Positions 8,066 to 18,252 of a stretch of 64,000 nucleotides of DNA are shown here, in pieces. Origin of the DNA: Paracidovorax valerianellae. GTDB taxonomy: Bacteria; Pseudomonadota; Gammaproteobacteria; Burkholderiales; Burkholderiaceae_C. Position numbers and translations under genes: made by a program. Where the stretch lies: NCBI RefSeq assembly GCF_900102625.1, contig NZ_FMZC01000005.1, positions 62,001 to 126,000 of the forward strand, written 5' to 3'. The number at the start of each line of letters is the position of its first letter. Positions within the stretch are counted from its first letter, which is position 1. The notes below the pieces were generated by a model. That model saw only the letters and a list, made by a program, of their open reading frames with translations. It was not told the origin of the DNA and did not search any database.

Positions 8066-8085
8066 TCGAGAAACAATTTTCTCGA
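8066..8085 (-). terminator. Hairpin between hisG and the small secreted gene
   Basis: TCGAGAAA (8066-8073) and TTTCTCGA (8078-8085) form a perfect 8-bp stem with a four-base loop in the 117-base gap. There is no clean T run, so it may be an attenuator or processing site rather than a full terminator. Confidence 0.4.
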
Positions 8086-8149
8086 CACAGCCCGGATTCT
8101 GCCGTGTCCCGGACACTTCGGGGGAGCGATCTGAGGCGCCCGAGCAACT

Positions 8150-8800
8150 TCAGCTGCCCGAGGGAATGACCGACGCAAAAGCGTCGATGATGCGGCGCAA
8201 CGGCGCCTGCTTGAGTTTCAGGGCCGCCTGGTTCACCACCAGGTGCGAACTGATGTCCATGATCCGCTCCACCTCCACCAGGTGATTGGCCTTGAGCGTG
8301 TTGCCGGTGGACACCAGATCGACGATGGCGTCGGCCAGGCCGGTCAGGGGCGCCAGCTCCATGCTGCCGTAGAGCTTGATCATGTCCACGTGCACGCCCT
8401 TGGTCGCGAAGAAATCGCGCGCGATGGACGTGTATTTGGTCGCCACCTTCAGGCGCGAGCCCTGCTTGACCGCCTGCGCGTAGTCGAAGTCGGCCCGCAC
8501 GGCCACGCTGACGCGGCACTTGGCGATCTGCAGGTCCAGCGGCTGGTACAGCCCCTGCCCGCCGTGCTCGATGAGCGTGTCCTTGCCCGTCACGCCCAGG
8601 TCGGCGCCGCCGTACTGCACGTAGGTGGGCACGTCGGAGGCGCGCACCAGCACCACGCGCACGGCGGGGTCGTTGGTGGGCAGGATGAGCTTGCGCGATT
8701 TCTCGGGGTCTTCCAGCACCTCGATGCCGGCGGCCGCCAGCATGGGCAGGGCTTCATCGAAGATGCGGCCCTTGGACAAGGCAAGAGTGATCATGGTCAT
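8150..8800 (-). CDS. hisG: ATP phosphoribosyltransferase, short form
   Basis: HisG condenses ATP and PRPP, the committed, feedback-regulated step of histidine synthesis. At 216 residues this is the short form, which lacks the C-terminal ACT-like regulatory domain and needs the HisRS-like subunit HisZ for activity and control; hisZ is not in this window. Motifs include [38 protein letters not shown] and the PRPP loop [18 protein letters not shown] (here [13 protein letters not shown]). Two in-frame ATGs (8800 and 8794) are possible; both lack a strong ribosome-binding site. It follows murA by 55 bases. Confidence 0.95.
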   Translation of the reverse strand: MTMITLALSKGRIFDEALPMLAAAGIEVLEDPEKSRKLILPTNDPAVRVVLVRASDVPTYVQYGGADLGVTGKDTLIEHGGQGLYQPLDLQIAKCRVSVAVRADFDYAQAVKQGSRLKVATKYTSIARDFFATKGVHVDMIKLYGSMELAPLTGLADAIVDLVSTGNTLKANHLVEVERIMDISSHLVVNQAALKLKQAPLRRIIDAFASVIPSGS

Positions 8801-8855
8801 ACGTGTGAAGAAAGAGTGGGCCCGGTCGCCATGCGCCAGGAAGCCGGGCGGCGGC

Positions 8856-10139
<1,284 letters not shown>

Positions 10140-10161
10140 GGCATCAAGCCCGATGTTTCAG

Positions 10162-10220
10162 TCAAAAGTGCCACCAGCGCAATAAATACGCCGGCAGATA
10201 GCTATTAAAAAGTGAGCAAA
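10162..10220 (+). repeat. Dispersed intergenic repeat, copy B
   Basis: Contains CCACCAGCGCAATAAATA, CGCCGGCAG and TAGCTATTAAAA. It fills most of the 94-base gap between the murA start and the ibaG stop. Confidence 0.8.
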
Positions 10221-10233
10221 AGGTGCGCAGGCG

Positions 10234-10476
10234 TCAGGCGCCCTGGGCGGCCCACTCGGCGGGCGTGAAGGTCTTCATCGACAGCGCATGCACCTCGTCG
10301 GTCTGCATGCGGGTGCCCAGCGTGGCGTACACCCGCTGGTGGCGCTGGATGGCGCGCTTGCCTTCGAACTCGGCCGAGACGATGGTGGCGTACCAATGGC
10401 GGCCATCGCCTTCCAGGTCGATGTGGTCGCAGGCCAGGCCCGCGCTGATGAGGTCTTTGAGTTGGTCTGCAGTCAT
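10234..10476 (-). CDS. ibaG: BolA-family protein (IbaG/YrbA-like)
   Basis: An 80-residue BolA-fold protein. BolA proteins bind monothiol glutaredoxins through a shared [2Fe-2S] cluster and act in iron-sulfur trafficking; the IbaG branch is linked to acid resistance and lies next to murA in many proteobacteria. Typical elements are DHIDLEGDGRHWYATIVSAEF, the loop QRHQRVYATLG and the C-terminal EVHALSMKTFTPAEW. The start is the ATG at 10474-10476 (MTADQLKDLI). The gene order yadH-ibaG-murA supports the name. Confidence 0.9.
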   Translation of the reverse strand: MTADQLKDLISAGLACDHIDLEGDGRHWYATIVSAEFEGKRAIQRHQRVYATLGTRMQTDEVHALSMKTFTPAEWAAQGA

Positions 10477-10608
10477 GTAAGTGATCCATTGCGTTGTGCA
10501 GGCCTTGAGGCCACGAGGCGCAGGCCGCAGGCGCCACCTCGGCCGTCCTGGCCGTATCGGCCACCCCACGGCAGCCGACCACGGAGCGGTTCGGGAGAGG
10601 TGAAGGGC

Positions 10609-11364
10609 TCATGACCGGATCTTGTAGCCCGTGCGCAGCAGGTGCACGGCCAGGGCGCTCACCAGCAGCCACGCGATGCCCACGATGCCCAGGCTGAGCC
10701 AGGGCGAGGTATCGCTCTGGCCGAAGAACCCGTAGCGAAAGCCGTCGATCATGTAGAAGAACGGGTTCAGGTGGCTCACCGTCTGCCAGAAAGGCGGCAG
10801 CGACTGGATGGAATAGAACACGCCCGACAGGAACGTCATGGGCACGATCACGAAGTTCTGGAACGCCGCCATCTGGTCGAACTTGTCGGCCCACAGCCCG
10901 GCGATCAGCCCCAGCGTGGACAGCAGCGCCGCGCCCAGCAGCGCGAACGCCAGAATCCACAGCGGCGCCGCGAACTCCGGCCGCGCGAACGCCAGCGTCA
11001 CCACGAACACGCCCAGCCCCACGACCAGCCCGCGCACGATGGACGAGCCCACGTAGGCCACGAACCAGGCCCAGTGCGACAGCGGCGTGAGCAGCACGAA
11101 CACGAGGCTGCCCATGATCTTGCTCTGCACCAGGCTGGACGAACTGTTGGCGAAGGCGTTCTGCAGAATGCTCATCATCACCAGGCCGGGAATCAGGAAG
11201 GCGGTGTAGCTGATGCGGTCGTAGACCTTCACATGGTCTTCCAGCACGTGGCCGAAGATCAGCAGGTACAGCACCGCCGTGAGCACCGGAGCGGCCACCG
11301 TCTGAAAGCTCACCTTCCAGAAGCGCAGCACCTCTTTGTAGAAAAGGGTTTGCCAGCCGGTCAT
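10609..11364 (-). CDS. ABC-2 type transporter permease (YadH-like)
   Basis: A 251-residue inner-membrane protein with six predicted helices, the canonical ABC-2 permease layout (helices near 25-43, 57-77, 105-130, 138-160, 170-190 and 225-245). The segment FLSGVFYSIQSLPPFWQTVSHLNPFFYMIDGFRYGF is characteristic of NodJ/YadH permeases. Its start overlaps the stop of the ATPase gene by four bases, so the two form one exporter. Homologous pairs lie next to mla genes across betaproteobacteria, suggesting an envelope substrate, but the substrate is unknown. Confidence 0.92.
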   Translation of the reverse strand: MTGWQTLFYKEVLRFWKVSFQTVAAPVLTAVLYLLIFGHVLEDHVKVYDRISYTAFLIPGLVMMSILQNAFANSSSSLVQSKIMGSLVFVLLTPLSHWAWFVAYVGSSIVRGLVVGLGVFVVTLAFARPEFAAPLWILAFALLGAALLSTLGLIAGLWADKFDQMAAFQNFVIVPMTFLSGVFYSIQSLPPFWQTVSHLNPFFYMIDGFRYGFFGQSDTSPWLSLGIVGIAWLLVSALAVHLLRTGYKIRS

Positions 11365-12338
11365 AGGCGCACCCCGCCTTCGGCCGTGGCCTCGGGCCCT
11401 TCGGGCGGCGCGGGCTCGCGCGCCGGGTCGGGGTAGCTGCCCTGCGCCATCACGTTGAGGAACACATCCTCCAGGTCGGCCTTGCGGATCTCCACGTCAT
11501 GCACGGTGACGCCCGCGGCGCGCAGCACGGCCAGGTGGCGTTCGATGTCCTGCGCGTCCTGGGCGGGCAACTGCACCACGCGGCCGGTCACCCGGGCGAC
11601 GGCCGCCAGCGCGGGCGGCAGCGCATCGTCGGTCTTGAAGCGCATCACGTTCGTCGAAGCGCCCTGCAGCAGGTCGGAGGTGGTGGACAAAGCCACCATG
11701 CGGCCGCGCTTGAGCATGGCGATGCGGTTGCACAGCGCCTCGGCCTCTTCCAGGTAATGGGTGGTCAGCAGCACCGTGTGGCCTTCCTTGTTCAGGCGGG
11801 CGACGAAGTGCCACAGCGTCTGGCGCAGCTCGACGTCCACGCCAGCGGTGGGTTCGTCGAGCACGATGATCGGGGGTTTGTGCACCAGCGCCTGGGCCAC
11901 CAGCACGCGGCGCTTCATGCCGCCCGAGAGCTGGCGCATGTTGGAGGTGGCCTTGTCGGCCAGCCCCAGGTTTTCCAGCAGTTCGTCGATCCAGGCTTCG
12001 TTGTTCTTCACGCCGAAGTAGCCGGACTGGATGCGCAGGGCCTCGCGCACATTGAAGAACGGGTCGAACACCAGTTCCTGCGGCACCACGCCCAGCTTGC
12101 GGCGGGCGGCGGCGAAATCGGTCTGGACATCGCTGCCCTGCACGCGCACATGGCCACTGGTGGCCCGGGCGAGGCCGGCAAGAATGCTGATGAGGGTGGT
12201 CTTTCCCGCGCCGTTCGGGCCGAGAAGGCCGAAGAACTCGCCCTCCTCGATGTCCAGGCTGACATGGTCGAGCGCCTGGAAAGGGCCTTTGGGCGTGGAA
12301 TAGGTCTTGGAGACGGACTGGAAGGAGACTGCGGGCAT
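11361..12338 (-). CDS. ABC transporter ATP-binding protein (YadG-like)
   Basis: A 325-residue ABC ATPase: Walker A at 40-47 (GPNGAGKT), signature LSGGMKRRVLVAQ, Walker B IIVLDEPTAGVD and switch histidine in LLTTHYLEEAEAL. The C-terminal 90 residues form the DUF4162-like extension of ABC-2 exporters (AAGVTVHDVEIRKADLEDVFL). It pairs with the overlapping permease gene as an exporter half-complex. The product ends in a proline-rich tail of about 25 residues. It lies 150 bases downstream of mlaB and may be co-transcribed with the Mla genes. Confidence 0.93.
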   Translation of the reverse strand: MPAVSFQSVSKTYSTPKGPFQALDHVSLDIEEGEFFGLLGPNGAGKTTLISILAGLARATSGHVRVQGSDVQTDFAAARRKLGVVPQELVFDPFFNVREALRIQSGYFGVKNNEAWIDELLENLGLADKATSNMRQLSGGMKRRVLVAQALVHKPPIIVLDEPTAGVDVELRQTLWHFVARLNKEGHTVLLTTHYLEEAEALCNRIAMLKRGRMVALSTTSDLLQGASTNVMRFKTDDALPPALAAVARVTGRVVQLPAQDAQDIERHLAVLRAAGVTVHDVEIRKADLEDVFLNVMAQGSYPDPAREPAPPEGPEATAEGGVRL

Positions 12339-12488
12339 GGGAGCCGGGGATTTTACGGCGTGCCGGCGACCGGTGCCCGCGCAAGGCGATGGGAAAGAAA
12401 AGGCCGGACCGGCTGCCAGGCAAGCCTGGTGACCGTGCCGGCCGAAGGAACGGCCCGGGGCCCGTGAAAGGCCCGGAGCGTGAAAACC

Positions 12489-12758
12489 TCAGGCGGCGGG
12501 CAGCAATTCGCGCACGCCGTAAAGGCCCGCGAGCTTTTGCAGGCCCTCGGGCAGCGACTTGACCTCGAAGCGCTTGCCTTCCAGCAGCGCCGCGCGGCGG
12601 CAGCCCAGCAGCACCGCCAGCGCCGACGAGTCGAACGTGGCCAGCGCGCTGGCGTCCACCACCAGCAACTCGTCGCGGTTGGCCTTCAAGCCCTGCAGCA
12701 GCATGCGCAGGCTCGCATTGGCCTGGGCATGGGTCAGTTCCGAGGGGAGCACGAGCAT
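12489..12758 (-). CDS. mlaB: STAS-domain protein MlaB
   Basis: MlaB is the cytoplasmic STAS-domain regulator that binds the MlaF ATPase and stabilises the MlaFEDB inner-membrane complex of retrograde phospholipid transport. The 89-residue product has the STAS core, with LLVVDASALATFDSSALAVLLGCRRAAL, the loop around the usual Ser/Thr region. The ATG at 12756-12758 was chosen (MLVLPSELTH). The ribosome-binding site is weak, and the gene starts 26 bases after mlaC, so coupling is likely. It closes the mlaFEDACB series. Confidence 0.88.
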   Translation of the reverse strand: MLVLPSELTHAQANASLRMLLQGLKANRDELLVVDASALATFDSSALAVLLGCRRAALLEGKRFEVKSLPEGLQKLAGLYGVRELLPAA

Positions 12759-12784
12759 GGTGGTCTGTCCGTCAGGGCCGGCGG

Positions 12785-13429
12785 TCAGCCGCCCTTGGCG
12801 GCGTTGGCCTTGTTGCGGGCCACGAGCGATTCGATCAGGCCATCGACGCCCTTGGCGTTGATCTCCTGCGCGAACTGGCCGCGGTAGGTTTCCACCAGCC
12901 ACACGCCCAGCACGTTCAGGTTGTAGATCTTCCAGCCAGCGCCGTCGCCGGGGGTCTTTTCCAGGCGGTAGTCGAGCTGGATCGGTTCGCCGCGGCCCTG
13001 GATCTCGGTGCGCACCAGCACGTCCTTGTCGTCGGCGGCCATGCGCAGCGGCTTGACGGTGATGGTCTGGTCGTTGACCTGGCTCAAAGCGCCGGAATAG
13101 GTGCGCACCAGCAGCGTCTTGAACTCGTCCTGCAGACGCTTTTGCTGGTCCGGCGTGGCCTGGCGCCAGCCCGGGCCCACCGCGGCGGCGGTCATGCGGC
13201 GGAAGTTGACGTGCGGCAGGATGGTCTTGTCGACCAGGGCCATGATCTTGTTCACGTCGCCGGACTTGATGCTCTTGTCGTTGCGCACGGTGTCCAGCAC
13301 ATCGGCCGACAGGCGCTTGACCAGCGCATCGGGGGCTTCTTCGGCCGCCAGCGCGGCGAGCGGGGCGCCCAGCCACAGGACGGCGGCGGTGCAAAGGGCT
13401 GCTTGGGTCAGAGTGCGTCGATTCATCAT
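12785..13429 (-). CDS. mlaC: Periplasmic phospholipid-binding protein MlaC
   Basis: MlaC shuttles phospholipids between outer-membrane MlaA and inner-membrane MlaFEDB. The 214-residue product has a signal peptide (MMNRRTLTQAALCTAAVLWL, cleavage near AALA-AEEAP around 31) and the Tol_Tol_Ttg2 domain, with DVNKIMALVDKTILPHVNFRRMT and RTYSGALSQVNDQTI. The start at 13427-13429 has AAGGA eight bases upstream; a second ATG follows directly. The C-terminus (DGLIESLVARNKANAAKGG) is typical. Confidence 0.94.
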   Translation of the reverse strand: MMNRRTLTQAALCTAAVLWLGAPLAALAAEEAPDALVKRLSADVLDTVRNDKSIKSGDVNKIMALVDKTILPHVNFRRMTAAAVGPGWRQATPDQQKRLQDEFKTLLVRTYSGALSQVNDQTITVKPLRMAADDKDVLVRTEIQGRGEPIQLDYRLEKTPGDGAGWKIYNLNVLGVWLVETYRGQFAQEINAKGVDGLIESLVARNKANAAKGG

Positions 13430-13590
13430 CTTGTCGTTCCTTCTTCGGGCGCGCAACAGCGGCGCCTTCGCTTCATTCATTTTCGGGGCGGGCCGGGCCA
13501 AAGATGCGTCGGGCCCGTGCACGGATGCAAGCAACTGCAACGGCAACGCGCCCTCGCAGTTATCGTTGCAATTGCAATTGCCGCCGTGGC

Positions 13591-14355
13591 TCAGCGAGCC
13601 GGCTCTTCGGGCAGCTTGCCGCCGCCATCGTCGTATTCTTCATCGCCATTGCTGGCCGGCGCGCCGCCTTCCTGGCTGCGAACCTGTAGGAACACGTCGC
13701 GGGTAAAGCTGTACTTGTCGAGCGCCGCGGTGTCCAGCACCGAACTGGCGCGCAGCAGGTTGGCGCGGATGTTCACCACGCGCAGGGCATACAGCGAGTT
13801 GCGCGCCGACACCGGGTCCACGTACGAGACGAGATCGCCCTTGGCATCGACCGGCAGCGCGAGCGTGTCGCGCACGGTCGAGGGGCCGAGCAGCGGCAGC
13901 ACGAGGTACGGGCCGGTGGGAATGCCCCAGTGGCCGAGCGTGAGGCCGAAGTCCTGCTTGGCGCGGTCCACGCCCATTTCGCTGGCCACGTCGAACACGC
14001 CGCCGAGGCCGAACACCGTGTTCACGTTGAAGCGCACCAGGCTGTTGAGCGCGCCCTCGCCGCGCAGTTGCAGCAGGTTGTTCACGAACGACCAGGCATC
14101 GTTCAGATTGGCAAAGAAGTTGCTGACGCCAGTGCGCACGGGTTGCGGCGTTACGTCGCGGTAGGCCGTGGCGACAGGCCGCAGGATGATCGAATCAACG
14201 TTCTCGTTGAAGTTCGTCATGCTGCGGTTGTAGGGCTCCAGCGGGTCACGCGGGTTGGCCCCCGGGCCGCTCGCGCAGCCCGTCAGGAAGAGCGCGCCCA
14301 GTGCGAGTGCGCCGCCGTGGGCCAGGGCCCTTTTCATGGTCGTTGTTGTCGTCAT
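13591..14355 (-). CDS. mlaA: Outer-membrane lipoprotein MlaA (VacJ)
   Basis: MlaA sits in the outer membrane with porins and removes mislocalised phospholipids from the outer leaflet. The 254-residue precursor has a lipobox (FLTGCASG, Cys27) and the MlaA core: DPLEPYNRSMTNFNENVDSI, FGLTLGHWGIPTGPYLVLPLLGPST. The C-terminal 30 residues are acidic and low in complexity. The start overlaps the mlaD stop by four bases; an in-frame ATG six codons later (MKRALAHGG) is an equally good start. In E. coli mlaA is unlinked, but inclusion in the operon is normal in betaproteobacteria. Confidence 0.95.
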   Translation of the reverse strand: MTTTTTMKRALAHGGALALGALFLTGCASGPGANPRDPLEPYNRSMTNFNENVDSIILRPVATAYRDVTPQPVRTGVSNFFANLNDAWSFVNNLLQLRGEGALNSLVRFNVNTVFGLGGVFDVASEMGVDRAKQDFGLTLGHWGIPTGPYLVLPLLGPSTVRDTLALPVDAKGDLVSYVDPVSARNSLYALRVVNIRANLLRASSVLDTAALDKYSFTRDVFLQVRSQEGGAPASNGDEEYDDGGGKLPEEPAR

Positions 14356-14855
14356 TTTTTGCCACCTGTGCTGGAGGGCGCTGCGCTGCTGCTGCCGCCG
14401 CCGCCTTCTGCCTTGCCGTAAAGAAATTGCCCGATCAGGTTTTCCAGCACCACCGCCGACTGGGTGGACGTGATCCGGTCGCCTTCGGCCAGATTGGCCT
14501 CGTCGGCACCGGCCTGGATGCCGATGTATTGGTCGCCGAGCAAGCCGCTCGTGAGAATCTTGAGCGAGCTGTCCTTGGGGAAGGCGTAGCGCTTTTGCAA
14601 CTCCAGCGTCACCTTGGCCTGAAAGCTCTTGTCGTCGAAGGTGATGGACTGCACGCGGCCCACCACCACGCCGGCGCTGCGCACCGCCGCCTGGGGCTTC
14701 AAGCCGCCGATGTTGTCGAACAGGGCCGTGACCTGGTAGCCGGTCTGGAAATTCAGCCGGAGCAGGTTGGCCGACTGCAAGGCCAGAAAGACCAGCGCCG
14801 CCCCGCCCAGCAGGACGAACAGGCCGACCCAGATATCGTTCTTGGAATGCTGCAT
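14352..14855 (-). CDS. mlaD: MCE-domain phospholipid transport protein MlaD
   Basis: MlaD is anchored by one N-terminal helix (IWVGLFVLLGGAALVFLAL, about 8-26) and forms a hexameric periplasmic ring that passes lipids to and from MlaC. The 167-residue product carries the MCE domain at about 38-118, with VRSAGVVVGRVQSI and LTSGLLGDQYIGIQ. The tail is rich in Gly/Ser (GGGGSSS). It lies between mlaE and mlaA, 37 bases after the mlaE stop. Confidence 0.95.
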   Translation of the reverse strand: MQHSKNDIWVGLFVLLGGAALVFLALQSANLLRLNFQTGYQVTALFDNIGGLKPQAAVRSAGVVVGRVQSITFDDKSFQAKVTLELQKRYAFPKDSSLKILTSGLLGDQYIGIQAGADEANLAEGDRITSTQSAVVLENLIGQFLYGKAEGGGGSSSAAPSSTGGKK

Positions 14856-14892
14856 GGTGTGTGTTTTCCTAGTCGGCCCGGCGTGCGGCCCA

Positions 14893-15675
14893 TCAAATAC
14901 TGAACATCAGGGCGGTGAGGACGAAGTCCAGCCCCAGCACGGCGAGCGACGCCATCACCACCGTGCGCGTGGTGGCCCGCGACACGCCTTCGGGCGTGGG
15001 CTTGGCCAAATATCCCTGCAGCAGCGCGATGAAGGTGACGGTGACGCCGAAAACGAGGCTCTTGAGCACCCCGTTGCCCACGTCCTTCCACACGTCCACG
15101 CCGCCCTGCATCTGGCCCCAGAAGGCGCCGCCGTCCACGCCGATCATGAGCACGCCCACGACCCAGCCGCCGATCACGCCCACCGCGCTGAACACCGCCG
15201 CCAGCAGCGGCATGGTGAACACGCCGGCCCAAAAGCGCGGCGCCAGAATGCGGCGCACCGGATCGACGGCCATCATCTCCATGGCCGAAAGCTGCTCGCC
15301 CGCGCGCATCAGGCCGATCTCGGCCGTGAGCGAAGTGCCCGCGCGGCCGGCGAACAGCAGCGCCGTGACGACCGGGCCCAGTTCGCGCACCAGCGACAGC
15401 GCCACCAGCAAGCCCAGCGATTCGGCCGAGCCGTAGCGCTGCAGCGTGTAGTAGCCCTGCAGGCCGAGCACGAAGCCCACGAACAGGCCCGACACGGCAA
15501 TGATGGACAGCGAATAGTTGCCCAGGAAATGGATCTGGTCGCGCACCAGCCCGGGCCGCTGCAGCGTGGCGCCGAAGAGGCCGATCAGGCGAACGAACAG
15601 GCGCGACGCACGGCCCACGCCGGCCAGCTGGCTGCGCACCGCGAAGCCCACATCGGAAGGACGCCACCAGCTCAT
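14893..15675 (-). CDS. mlaE: Phospholipid ABC transporter permease MlaE
   Basis: MlaE is the integral membrane subunit of MlaFEDB. The 260-residue protein has five to six helices and the hallmark segment [29 protein letters not shown] followed by [13 protein letters not shown], the coupling region that contacts MlaF. The start overlaps the mlaF stop by four bases. Nothing unusual was seen. Confidence 0.95.
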   Translation of the reverse strand: MSWWRPSDVGFAVRSQLAGVGRASRLFVRLIGLFGATLQRPGLVRDQIHFLGNYSLSIIAVSGLFVGFVLGLQGYYTLQRYGSAESLGLLVALSLVRELGPVVTALLFAGRAGTSLTAEIGLMRAGEQLSAMEMMAVDPVRRILAPRFWAGVFTMPLLAAVFSAVGVIGGWVVGVLMIGVDGGAFWGQMQGGVDVWKDVGNGVLKSLVFGVTVTFIALLQGYLAKPTPEGVSRATTRTVVMASLAVLGLDFVLTALMFSI

Positions 15676-16490
15676 CGCACACCTCCGGGGGTGGGGCCGA
15701 AATCGTCCTCGACCTCGGGGCCGGGGTAATGGAAGGGCACGGGGCCGGTCGGCAGCGCGTGCACGAACTGGTGCACCAGCGGGTCCTTGCTGGCGCGCAC
15801 TTCTGCGGGCGTGCCCTGCGCAGCCACGGTGCCGGGGCCGAGCACGATCACGTGGTCGGCTACGCGGAAGGTCTCTTCGACGTCGTGCGAAACGATCAGG
15901 GTGGTGAGGCCCATGGCATCGTTGAGCTGGCGGATGAGCTGGGCCGCGATGCCGAGCGAGATCGGATCGAGCCCGGCAAAGGGCTCGTCATAAAGAATGA
16001 GTTCGGGGTCGAGCGCGATCGCACGGGCCAGCGCCACGCGCCGTGCCATGCCGCCCGAGATCTGGCTGGGCATGAGGTCGCGCGCACCGCGCAGACCCAC
16101 GGCATGCAGCTTCATCAGGACGATGTCGCGGATCAGCTCTTCGGGAAGGTCGGTGTGCTCGCGCAGCGGGAAGGCCACGTTTTCGAACACGCTCATGTCG
16201 GTGAACAGCGCACCGAACTGGAACAGCATGCCCATGCGCCGGCGCGCGGCGTAGAGGGCTTTGGAATCCATGCGGCCGACGTCCTGGCCGGCGACCAGCA
16301 CCTCGCCCTGCTGCGCCCGTTGCTGTCCGCCGATGAGGCGCAGCACCGTGGTCTTGCCGCCCCCGGAGGCGCCCATGAGCGCCGTCACCTTGCCGCGCGG
16401 CACGGACAGCGACACGTCGCGCAGGATGACGCGCTCGCCGTACGAGAACGTCACGTTGCGCAGTTCGACCAGTTGTGGGTGCTCAGGCAT
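15672..16490 (-). CDS. mlaF: Phospholipid ABC transporter ATPase MlaF
   Basis: MlaF powers the Mla inner-membrane complex. The 272-residue product shows Walker A near 40-47 (GASGGGKT), signature [14 protein letters not shown], Walker [14 protein letters not shown] and switch [11 protein letters not shown]. The C-terminal tail ([16 protein letters not shown]) resembles the extension by which MlaF subunits interlock. It is the first gene of the mla series; a long palindrome lies 71-118 bases upstream. The substrate direction of Mla (retrograde versus anterograde) remains debated in the field. Confidence 0.95.
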   Translation of the reverse strand: MPEHPQLVELRNVTFSYGERVILRDVSLSVPRGKVTALMGASGGGKTTVLRLIGGQQRAQQGEVLVAGQDVGRMDSKALYAARRRMGMLFQFGALFTDMSVFENVAFPLREHTDLPEELIRDIVLMKLHAVGLRGARDLMPSQISGGMARRVALARAIALDPELILYDEPFAGLDPISLGIAAQLIRQLNDAMGLTTLIVSHDVEETFRVADHVIVLGPGTVAAQGTPAEVRASKDPLVHQFVHALPTGPVPFHYPGPEVEDDFGPTPGGVR

Positions 16491-16560
16491 TCAGGGTTTC
16501 AGGGGATTCGGAAAAAGGGCCAACGGGCGATTGTCGCGGGTAAGGGCAAACCCCGGGCAC

Positions 16561-16608
16561 GCGATGGTAACGCAAACATACATGCATGGATGTTTGCAAA
16601 GCCATCGC
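16561..16608. repeat. 48-bp imperfect palindrome upstream of mlaF
   Basis: Outer arms GCGATGG (16561-16567) and CCATCGC (16602-16608) bracket an inner 26-base near-perfect palindrome (16572-16597), whose arms GCAAACAT and ATGTTTGC flank CATGCATG. No T run follows on either strand, so it does not look like a normal terminator. It could act as a cruciform, operator or RNA hairpin. Confidence 0.75.
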
Positions 16609-16621
16609 AAAAATAGATGCT

Positions 16622-16675
16622 CTGCTTTTTATAGCAATGTGCCCTAGTGGTGATTGCGCTGGTGGCCGATTTGGC
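16622..16675 (-). repeat. Dispersed intergenic repeat, copy J (minus orientation)
   Basis: Read on the minus strand: GGCCACCAGCGCAATCACCA, then CTAGGGCACAT and TGCTATAAAAAGCA. It shares the CACTAGGG variant middle with copy G (51066-51122). Confidence 0.65.
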
Positions 16676-16704
16676 TTTGATTCTCCAAGGCCATGGCCCG
16701 CCGG

Positions 16705-17496
16705 TCAAAGCATGCTGCGAAGAAATGCCTGGGTGCGCGCATGTTGCGGATTGGCGAAAAACTCCGCCGCCGGGGCCGATTCGATGAGCTCGCCCCGGTC
16801 CATGAACACCACGCGGTGGGCCACCTCGCGGGCAAAGCCCATCTCGTGGGTGACGACCAGCATGGTCATGCGCTCGCGCGCCAGTTCGCGCATGGTGCGC
16901 AGCACCTCGCCGGTCAGTTCGGGGTCGAGCGCGGACGTGGGTTCGTCGAACAGCAGGATGTCGGGCTCCATGGCCAGCGCGCGGGCGATGGCCACGCGCT
17001 GCTTTTGCCCGCCCGACAGGCGGCCGGGGAAGTTGTCGCGCTTTTCGGACAGGCCCACCTTGGCCAGCAGCGCCTCGGCACGCGCCACGGCGGCCTCACG
17101 CGGCACGCCGCGCACCACCATGGGCGCCTCGATGAGGTTCTGCAGCACGGTCAGGTGCGGGAACAGATTGAACGACTGGAACACCATGCCCATCTTGCGG
17201 CAGATGCCGCGCACGCGGGCTTCGGGCACGTAGGTGCAGCGGCCCGCCGCGTCGGTGGTGGCCAGCACCTCGCCTTCGATGGCGATGTGGCCGGCGTCGA
17301 TGGTTTCCAGGTGGTTCAGGCAGCGCAGGAACGTGCTCTTGCCCGAGCCCGACGGCCCGATCACCGCCACGACCTCGCCCCGGCCGAGGGTGAGCGACAC
17401 GTCGCGCAGCACCGGCGTGGCGCCGAAGGCCTTGTGCAGGCCGCGCGCCTGGATCATCGGCGCGGCGCCAGCGGCGTCATTCGTCGTGTTTGGCAT
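16705..17496 (-). CDS. Polar amino-acid ABC transporter ATPase (GlnQ/HisP family)
   Basis: A 263-residue ABC ATPase: Walker A 47-54 (GPSGSGKS), signature LSGGQKQRVAIAR, Walker B ILLFDEPTSALDPE and switch VVTHEMGFAREV. The MVFQSFNLFPHLTVLQN Q-loop is diagnostic of polar amino-acid importers. It overlaps the permease gene by 20 bases and is downstream of it, giving the order binding protein, permease, ATPase. The binding protein suggests a polar or general amino acid, but the exact substrate cannot be read from sequence. Confidence 0.93.
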   Translation of the reverse strand: MPNTTNDAAGAAPMIQARGLHKAFGATPVLRDVSLTLGRGEVVAVIGPSGSGKSTFLRCLNHLETIDAGHIAIEGEVLATTDAAGRCTYVPEARVRGICRKMGMVFQSFNLFPHLTVLQNLIEAPMVVRGVPREAAVARAEALLAKVGLSEKRDNFPGRLSGGQKQRVAIARALAMEPDILLFDEPTSALDPELTGEVLRTMRELARERMTMLVVTHEMGFAREVAHRVVFMDRGELIESAPAAEFFANPQHARTQAFLRSML

Positions 17497-18130
17497 AGCG
17501 TTTCTCCAGGCGCTGGAAGCCCCAGGTGAGCACCAGGGTCATGGTCAGATAGAAAGCCGCGGCCACGATGAACGGCGTGGTCGTGAAGTCGCGCTGCACG
17601 ATGCCGCGCGCAGCCCGCAGCAGGTCGTTGAGCGCCAGCACGTAGATCAGCGACGTGTCCTTGACCAGCGTGATCGTCTCGTTGCTCATGGGCGGCAGGA
17701 TGCGGCGCACCATCTGCGGCAGCACGATGCGGCGCATGGTCTGGCCGTATGTCATGCCCAGCACCTTGGCGCCTTCGTACTGCCCCCGGTCGATCGACTG
17801 GATGCCGGCGCGGAAGATCTCGGCGAAATACGCCGCGTAGTTGAGCGCGAAGGCCACCACGGCCGCGGGAAAGTCGGGCAGCCGCACACCGATGACCGGC
17901 ACGAACGGCAGCGCGAAATAGATGAACAGCATCTGCAGCATGAGCGGCGTGCCGCGCATGAGCCAGATATAGCCGTTGACCAGCCCCGACAGCGGCGCGA
18001 AGCGCGACACGCGTGCCAGCGCCAGCGCGAGGCCGAGCGGCACAGCCAGCACCAGCGTGATGGCGAAGAGCTTCAGGGTCACTGCGGCGCCCTGCGCCAT
18101 CGGCCCTAGAAGAGAGAGAACGTAATCCAT
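17477..18130 (-). CDS. Polar amino-acid ABC transporter permease (HisMQ family)
   Basis: A 217-residue inner-membrane protein with about five helices and the conserved EAA-type loop EGAKVLGMTYGQTMRRIVLPQ; the upstream LMRGTPLMLQMLFIYFALP is typical of GlnP/HisM permeases. The start is the ATG at 18128-18130. It follows the binding-protein gene after a 191-base gap containing large inverted repeats, so expression may be stepped down relative to the binding protein, as is common in such operons. Confidence 0.93.
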   Translation of the reverse strand: MDYVLSLLGPMAQGAAVTLKLFAITLVLAVPLGLALALARVSRFAPLSGLVNGYIWLMRGTPLMLQMLFIYFALPFVPVIGVRLPDFPAAVVAFALNYAAYFAEIFRAGIQSIDRGQYEGAKVLGMTYGQTMRRIVLPQMVRRILPPMSNETITLVKDTSLIYVLALNDLLRAARGIVQRDFTTTPFIVAAAFYLTMTLVLTWGFQRLEKRYAKHDE

Positions 18131-18252
18131 CTATGCGCTACGAGAGTCCATGGCTAAACGACTGTGGCCGGCAATGCCTACAGACTGGGCAACTGGCGCG
18201 GCCCGAGACCAGCGGCAGCCGCGCAAGGGCCGCCCCGCCGCGCCGGCTGCGT

